Shown here: positions 60,286 through 64,000 of the stretch, one piece after another | Position numbering within the stretch: the stretch's first letter is position 1 | Layout: every line of letters begins with the position of its first letter | NCBI RefSeq assembly: GCF_001613225.1 | Contig: NZ_BDBY01000071.1 | Coordinates: 1-64,000, forward strand | Origin: Nocardia pseudovaccinii NBRC 100343 | GTDB taxonomy: Bacteria > Actinomycetota > Actinomycetes > Mycobacteriales > Mycobacteriaceae | Direction: 5' to 3' | Length of the DNA stretch: 64,000 bases | Notes under the pieces: model-generated | What the model was told of the DNA's origin: nothing | What the model saw: the letters and a program-made list of their open reading frames with translations, nothing else | The model's database searches: none | Made by a program: the position numbers and the translations under genes

Positions 60286-61577
60286 CGGGCACCACCTTCC
60301 GCGATATCGAATTCCAGATGCAGCGCGGTCAGGCCGCGCAGGACGAAGGTCGGCACATACTCGTACTCGCGTGCACCGGCGGCGCCGTGCGCCGTTTCGT
60401 CGATGCGGATATCGGTCGTGCGGTCCAGCAGCCGCTCGATGGCCACCCGGGCCTCAGCCCGGGCAAGCGGCGAACCCGGGCAGGTGTGGATGCCACGGCC
60501 GAAAGCGATGTGGGTGCGGGCATTCGAGCGCTCGGGATCGAAGGTCGTCGGGTCGTCGAAGTGGCGCGGATCCCGGTTGGCGCCACTGTTCACCACCATC
60601 AGGGTGGTACCGGCGGGCAGGTCGACCCCGCCGACGCTGACCGGCACCTTCGACAAACGGAAGTCGCCCTTGACCGGGCTCTCCATGCGCAGCGCCTCCT
60701 CGATGAAATTCGGTATGCGCGAACGGTCCTCGCGCAGCCACCGCTGCAGTTCGGGCTGTTCGGCGAGCAGTTTCAGCGCGGAGCTGAGCAGTCGAACCGT
60801 CGTCTCCTGACCGGCCGAGAACAGGTTCGCGGCCACCCGGACGACATCGAGCACCGTGGGTTCGGAACCGTCCGGGAACATCGTGGTCGCCATGCTGCCG
60901 AGCACGTCGCCGCGCGGTTCGCGACGCCGGTCCTCGATGTAGTCGGCGAACTTGCCGTAGAGGAATTCGATCGGGTTGTGGTGCATGGATTCACCCTCGG
61001 TACTGCCGAGTGTGGAGCCCTCCCGGTGCGGGTCGCGCTGCAATGCCTGCAGGAATTCCTCCTGGTCGGCCGCGGGCACGCCGAGCAGGTCGGCGATGAC
61101 GTACAGCGTGAACGGTCCGGCGAAGTCGCGGATGAAGTCGCCGCGACCGGGTGCGAGGTAGCTGTCGAGCATCCGGTCCGCGAGCGTCCACATCGCGTCC
61201 TCGTTCTCCTTGAGGCGCTTCGGGGTGATCAATCGCATCAGCAGCCCGCGATGCTGGGTGTGCACCGGCGGGTCCAGGGTCGGCAACTGGTCGCTGAACG
61301 GCAGTTTGTCGCGGTGTTCGGCGATCAGCGCATCGATATCGCCCTCCAGCGGGACCGGGAAACCGGGGAACGGACCGGTCACCGAGGTGCAGGAGGAGAA
61401 GTGCTCGGTGTCGTTCAGCACCTCGAGCGCCTCGTCGTAGCCGGTCACCATGTACACGCCGTGGTGGTTCTCGCGCGCCACCGGGCACTGCGCCCGCATC
61501 GCGTCGAAGTACGGATACGGATCCGCTATGAGCTCCCGCCCGAGAAAGAAATCCATCTCCTCGAAGTCGTTCACCAC
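60282..61577 (-). CDS. Cytochrome P450
   Basis: This 431-residue P450 starts at GTG 61577 after AAGGGAG; a second GTG follows at 61574. The heme motif is FGRGIHTCPGSPLA with Cys366, the I-helix SAGQETTVRLL and the E-x-x-R segment EEALR. It is distinct from the first P450. The divergent acyl-CoA dehydrogenase gene and the shared palindrome between them imply common induction. Confidence 0.94.
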   Translation of the reverse strand: MVNDFEEMDFFLGRELIADPYPYFDAMRAQCPVARENHHGVYMVTGYDEALEVLNDTEHFSSCTSVTGPFPGFPVPLEGDIDALIAEHRDKLPFSDQLPTLDPPVHTQHRGLLMRLITPKRLKENEDAMWTLADRMLDSYLAPGRGDFIRDFAGPFTLYVIADLLGVPAADQEEFLQALQRDPHREGSTLGSTEGESMHHNPIEFLYGKFADYIEDRRREPRGDVLGSMATTMFPDGSEPTVLDVVRVAANLFSAGQETTVRLLSSALKLLAEQPELQRWLREDRSRIPNFIEEALRMESPVKGDFRLSKVPVSVGGVDLPAGTTLMVVNSGANRDPRHFDDPTTFDPERSNARTHIAFGRGIHTCPGSPLARAEARVAIERLLDRTTDIRIDETAHGAAGAREYEYVPTFVLRGLTALHLEFDIAEGGAR

Positions 61578-61628
61578 TGATGGCTCCCTTCGCCACCGCG
61601 CGCTCCACGGACCTACCGACCGGCACGC

Positions 61629-61666
61629 GAGAATGCTACTCTCGATAACTGTTCAATCCGATTCTC
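61629..61666. promoter_or_regulatory. Perfect GAGARTNNNRYTCTC site between P450 and acyl-CoA dehydrogenase genes
   Basis: GAGAATGCTACTCTC at 61629-61643 matches all 12 scored positions. A second copy (9 of 12) lies at 61652-61666, 23 bp away. The pair is in the middle of a 199-bp divergent promoter region. Confidence 0.72.
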
Positions 61667-61776
61667 ACATCGGTATGGGAGACCGTCAAATAGGAGACGG
61701 CCGCGCGCGGTTTCCGACCAGCGCGTCTCAGCCCGGTGAGCAGGTGCTCAGCGGTTGATTCGGAGGACCGAAAATC

Positions 61777-62907
61777 ATGAGTGTCGAGCCGACCGGCGAT
61801 CAGCGGTTGTTCCAGACGACGACCCGCGAGTTCCTCGACCGGACCGTCCCGATCGAGGCGGTGCGCGAACTCGCTGATGTCGCATCGGGTTTCGATGACC
61901 TGTGGTGGCGACGCGGCGCGGAGTTGGGCTGGACGGCGATGCTGGTGCCCGAAAGGCTCGGGGGCGGCTCGATTTCCGGTCAGCCGATGACCGAACTCGC
62001 GCTGGTGGCCGCGGAGTTCGGTCGCACCTGCGCGCCCGGCCCGTTGATCCCCACCAGCGCGGTACTCGCCGGACTGGCAGCCGCGGGCGATCGGTTCACG
62101 GATGTGATCGCCGAGATCGTCAGTGGGGACGCCATCGCCGCGTGGGCGCTCTACGAGCCTGGCCACGGTTTGGATCTCACCGCCCCGGACACCCGCGCCG
62201 AACCCGACGGCACCGGCTACCGGCTGACCGGACTCAAAGATCGCGTCGAAGCCGGTGACCGCGCCGACCTGTTCCTCGTCACCGCCCACGCCCCGGACGG
62301 CCCGATCCAGCTCCTGGTGCGCGCCGATACCCCCGGCGTGACGGTCACCCCGACCTGGACGCTCGACCTCGTTCGCCGTACCGCCCGGGTCGAGTTCGCG
62401 AATGTCTTCGTCCGCGCCGAGGCCGTGGTCCAGCGGGGCGAAACCGCCACCGCGGCAACGCAATCGCAACTGCATATCGCAGCGGCGCTCAGCGCCGCGG
62501 AATCGGTCGGCGCCGCCCAGCGTGCTTTCGAAGCCACCGTGACCTGGATGTTCGACCGCTACACCTTCGGCCGCCCACTGGCCTCCTATCAGGCCCTCAA
62601 ACATCGCATGGCCGATAACAAGACCTGGCTGGAGGCCTGCCGTGCGACCGCCTGCGCCGCGGCCGCGGCCATCGACGAAAACCCCTCCACAGCAGCCGAA
62701 TTCGTCAGCGTCGCCAAGTCCTATGTCGGTACGAAGGCCCCGCTGATCGTCCAGGACTGCGTCCAGATACACGGCGGTATCGGCGTCACCTGGGAACACG
62801 ACCTGCATCTGTTTCTGCGGCGCGTCACCTATGGCCGGGTCCTGTACGGCACCCCGGAGGAACATCACCGCCGCATCACCGATCTACTCGTCCGGAGCGC
62901 CGCATGA
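61777..62907 (+). CDS. Acyl-CoA dehydrogenase, alpha-type subunit
   Basis: This 376-residue flavoprotein starts at ATG 61777 after GGAGG. It has FDDLWWRRGAELGWTAMLVPERLGGG at the start, YTFGRPLASYQALKHRMAD and a C-terminal QIHGGIGVTWEHDLHLFLRR. The loop before the last helix lacks the usual catalytic Glu, as often seen in one partner of heterotetrameric FadE pairs of steroid catabolism. The next gene overlaps (ATGA) and encodes the likely partner. Confidence 0.88.
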   Translation: MSVEPTGDQRLFQTTTREFLDRTVPIEAVRELADVASGFDDLWWRRGAELGWTAMLVPERLGGGSISGQPMTELALVAAEFGRTCAPGPLIPTSAVLAGLAAAGDRFTDVIAEIVSGDAIAAWALYEPGHGLDLTAPDTRAEPDGTGYRLTGLKDRVEAGDRADLFLVTAHAPDGPIQLLVRADTPGVTVTPTWTLDLVRRTARVEFANVFVRAEAVVQRGETATAATQSQLHIAAALSAAESVGAAQRAFEATVTWMFDRYTFGRPLASYQALKHRMADNKTWLEACRATACAAAAAIDENPSTAAEFVSVAKSYVGTKAPLIVQDCVQIHGGIGVTWEHDLHLFLRRVTYGRVLYGTPEEHHRRITDLLVRSAA

Positions 62908-64000
62908 CCACCGATCTCGAACCCGTCGACAGCTTCCGCGACCGCGCCCGGCGCTGGCTGAAGGAAAACCTCCCGCCCACCACGCAGACCTACACCGGCG
63001 CGGACCACGACGAGGTGTGGGATCGCGCGCGCGAACTGCAGCGCATCCTCTCCGACGGCGGCTTCGCCGGTATCTGCTTCCCGCAAGCCTATGGCGGCCA
63101 AGGGCTCACGCCCGCGCACCAGCAAGCTTTCACCGAGGAGTCGCTCGGCTACGAGATGCCGCTGGTGCTGAATGTGCCGACCCTGGCGATCTGCGCGGCC
63201 ACCCTGCTCGAGCTGGGCACCGAGGAGCAGAAGCGCACGCATCTGACGGCGGTGCTGCGCGGCGAGGAGATCCTGGCCCAGTTCCTGTCCGAACCGCGCG
63301 GCGGCTCGGATCTGGCCGGGCTGACCACTCGCGCCGACCGCGACGGTGCGGAGTGGATCCTCAACGGCTCCAAGATCTGGAGTTCGGGCGCCTATGCCGC
63401 CGACTACGGACTGTGCCTGGCCCGCACCGACTGGGACGTGCCCAAGCACAACGGGCTCACCCTGTTCATCGTCCCGGTTGCCGCGCCGGGCGTGACCATT
63501 CAGCGGATCAAACAGGTCACCGGATCGACCGAGTTCTGCCAGGAGTTCTTCGACGATGTCCGGCTACCCGCCGACGCCGTGATCGGCGAGGTAGGCGGCG
63601 GTTGGGCGGCGGCGTCGCGGCTGCTGAATCACGAACGTGCCGCCATGGGCGGCACCTCGCCGTACACCAGCGGCCAGCGCCCCCACCTCGGCGCAGAGGC
63701 CACCACATTGGTCGACTTGGCGCGCGCGACCGGCCGACTCGACGATCCAGGGGTGCGTGCGGATATCGGGGCCGCCAGGGCGATGATCGTAGTCCGCAAC
63801 CAGCTCATCGCACACGTCTCGCACGCCATCGGCACCGGCGCCCTGCCGCCCGCGGCCGGATCCATCGTGCGCCTGTTCAGCGCCGAAAATGCCTTGCTGC
63901 AAACCGATTCCGCGGTCACGATCGCGGGCGCGGCAGCGGTGACCGGCGATCCGGACGGTCCCGGCGTCGGCCAACTCGGCATCGACTATCTGTTCCGCAA
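62904..64000 (+). CDS. Acyl-CoA dehydrogenase (partial, runs off right edge)
   Basis: From ATG 62904 about 365 residues are visible, ending at LGIDYLFRK. It has FPQAYGGQGLTPAHQQAFTEE, then LSEPRGGSDLAGLTTRA for FAD binding, and NGSKIWSSGAY. The overlap with the preceding acyl-CoA dehydrogenase gene suggests a two-subunit enzyme that introduces a double bond in a CoA ester. The stop codon is outside the window. Confidence 0.9.
   Translation, partial: MTTDLEPVDSFRDRARRWLKENLPPTTQTYTGADHDEVWDRARELQRILSDGGFAGICFPQAYGGQGLTPAHQQAFTEESLGYEMPLVLNVPTLAICAATLLELGTEEQKRTHLTAVLRGEEILAQFLSEPRGGSDLAGLTTRADRDGAEWILNGSKIWSSGAYAADYGLCLARTDWDVPKHNGLTLFIVPVAAPGVTIQRIKQVTGSTEFCQEFFDDVRLPADAVIGEVGGGWAAASRLLNHERAAMGGTSPYTSGQRPHLGAEATTLVDLARATGRLDDPGVRADIGAARAMIVVRNQLIAHVSHAIGTGALPPAAGSIVRLFSAENALLQTDSAVTIAGAAAVTGDPDGPGVGQLGIDYLFR

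Noticed and set aside
1..64000. CRISPR arrays, rRNA and tRNA genes
   Set aside because: No regular direct repeats with unique spacers, no rRNA sequence and no cloverleaf-like tRNA sequence were noticed on reading. No search tool was run.

Overview
The window is high-GC DNA packed with overlapping genes, with many GTG starts and long antisense reading frames. It looks like a mycolic-acid actinomycete, most probably Nocardia or a close relative. The support is a PknK-type kinase fused to a MalT-like ATPase, a mycofactocin precursor peptide, an XRE/DUF397 regulator pair, KstD-like and P450/ferredoxin/thiolase/acyl-CoA dehydrogenase genes, and IclR, TetR and MarR regulators. The genus is inferred; no rRNA or tRNA gene was seen.

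Layout. 1-5454: a meta-cleavage hydrolase (cut by the left edge) and an extradiol dioxygenase, divergent from a KstD-like flavoprotein, then an IclR regulator, a DoxX protein and a small protein. 5599-13405: pknK, an unlisted 25-codon mftA-like gene ending in IDGMCGVY, an amidohydrolase, an unusual CoA-transferase with a pentapeptide-repeat linker, and a crotonase. 13544-19093: enoyl-CoA hydratase, secreted hydrolase, zinc dehydrogenase and type-B carboxylesterase. 19328-21592: two small exported paralogues, a possible micro-ORF and a thioesterase. 21643-26949: an ABC importer of the branched-chain amino acid type with a fused LivHM permease. 27220-35960: two related amidohydrolases, an acyl-CoA ligase, a coupled LLM / SDR / MftC-like radical SAM operon, a TauD dioxygenase and a TetR. 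36191-38579: an XRE/DUF397 pair and three small unknown genes. 38937-43338: SDR, TetR and a LuxE/LuxC-like acyl-reduction pair. 43335-48776: thiolase, KAS III/DUF35 fusion, CoA-transferase and aldehyde dehydrogenase. 48998-56969: a nine-gene block of two SDRs, ferredoxin, P450, DUF35-thiolase fusion, hydrolase, DoxX and two HIBADH-like dehydrogenases. 57054-59084: MFS exporter and MarR. 59090-60033: a fadD gene gutted by a TnpB relic. 60097-64000: ferredoxin, P450 and two acyl-CoA dehydrogenases, the last running off the edge.

Taken together the genes look like an uptake and degradation system for a hydrophobic, probably steroid- or terpenoid-like, substrate: import, oxidation by P450 and SDR enzymes, CoA activation, beta-oxidation, retro-aldol or thiolytic cleavage, and ring opening. 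The substrate is not shown by the sequence.

The most interesting signal is a recurring palindrome, GAGARTNNNRYTCTC. It has four full matches and many near matches in front of otherwise unconnected operons, usually with a weaker second copy about 22 bp away. This suggests that one unidentified regulator controls most of the catabolic genes here. The second is an apparently orphan mftA, about 22 kb from a shortened MftC-like radical SAM gene that has lost its SPASM region.
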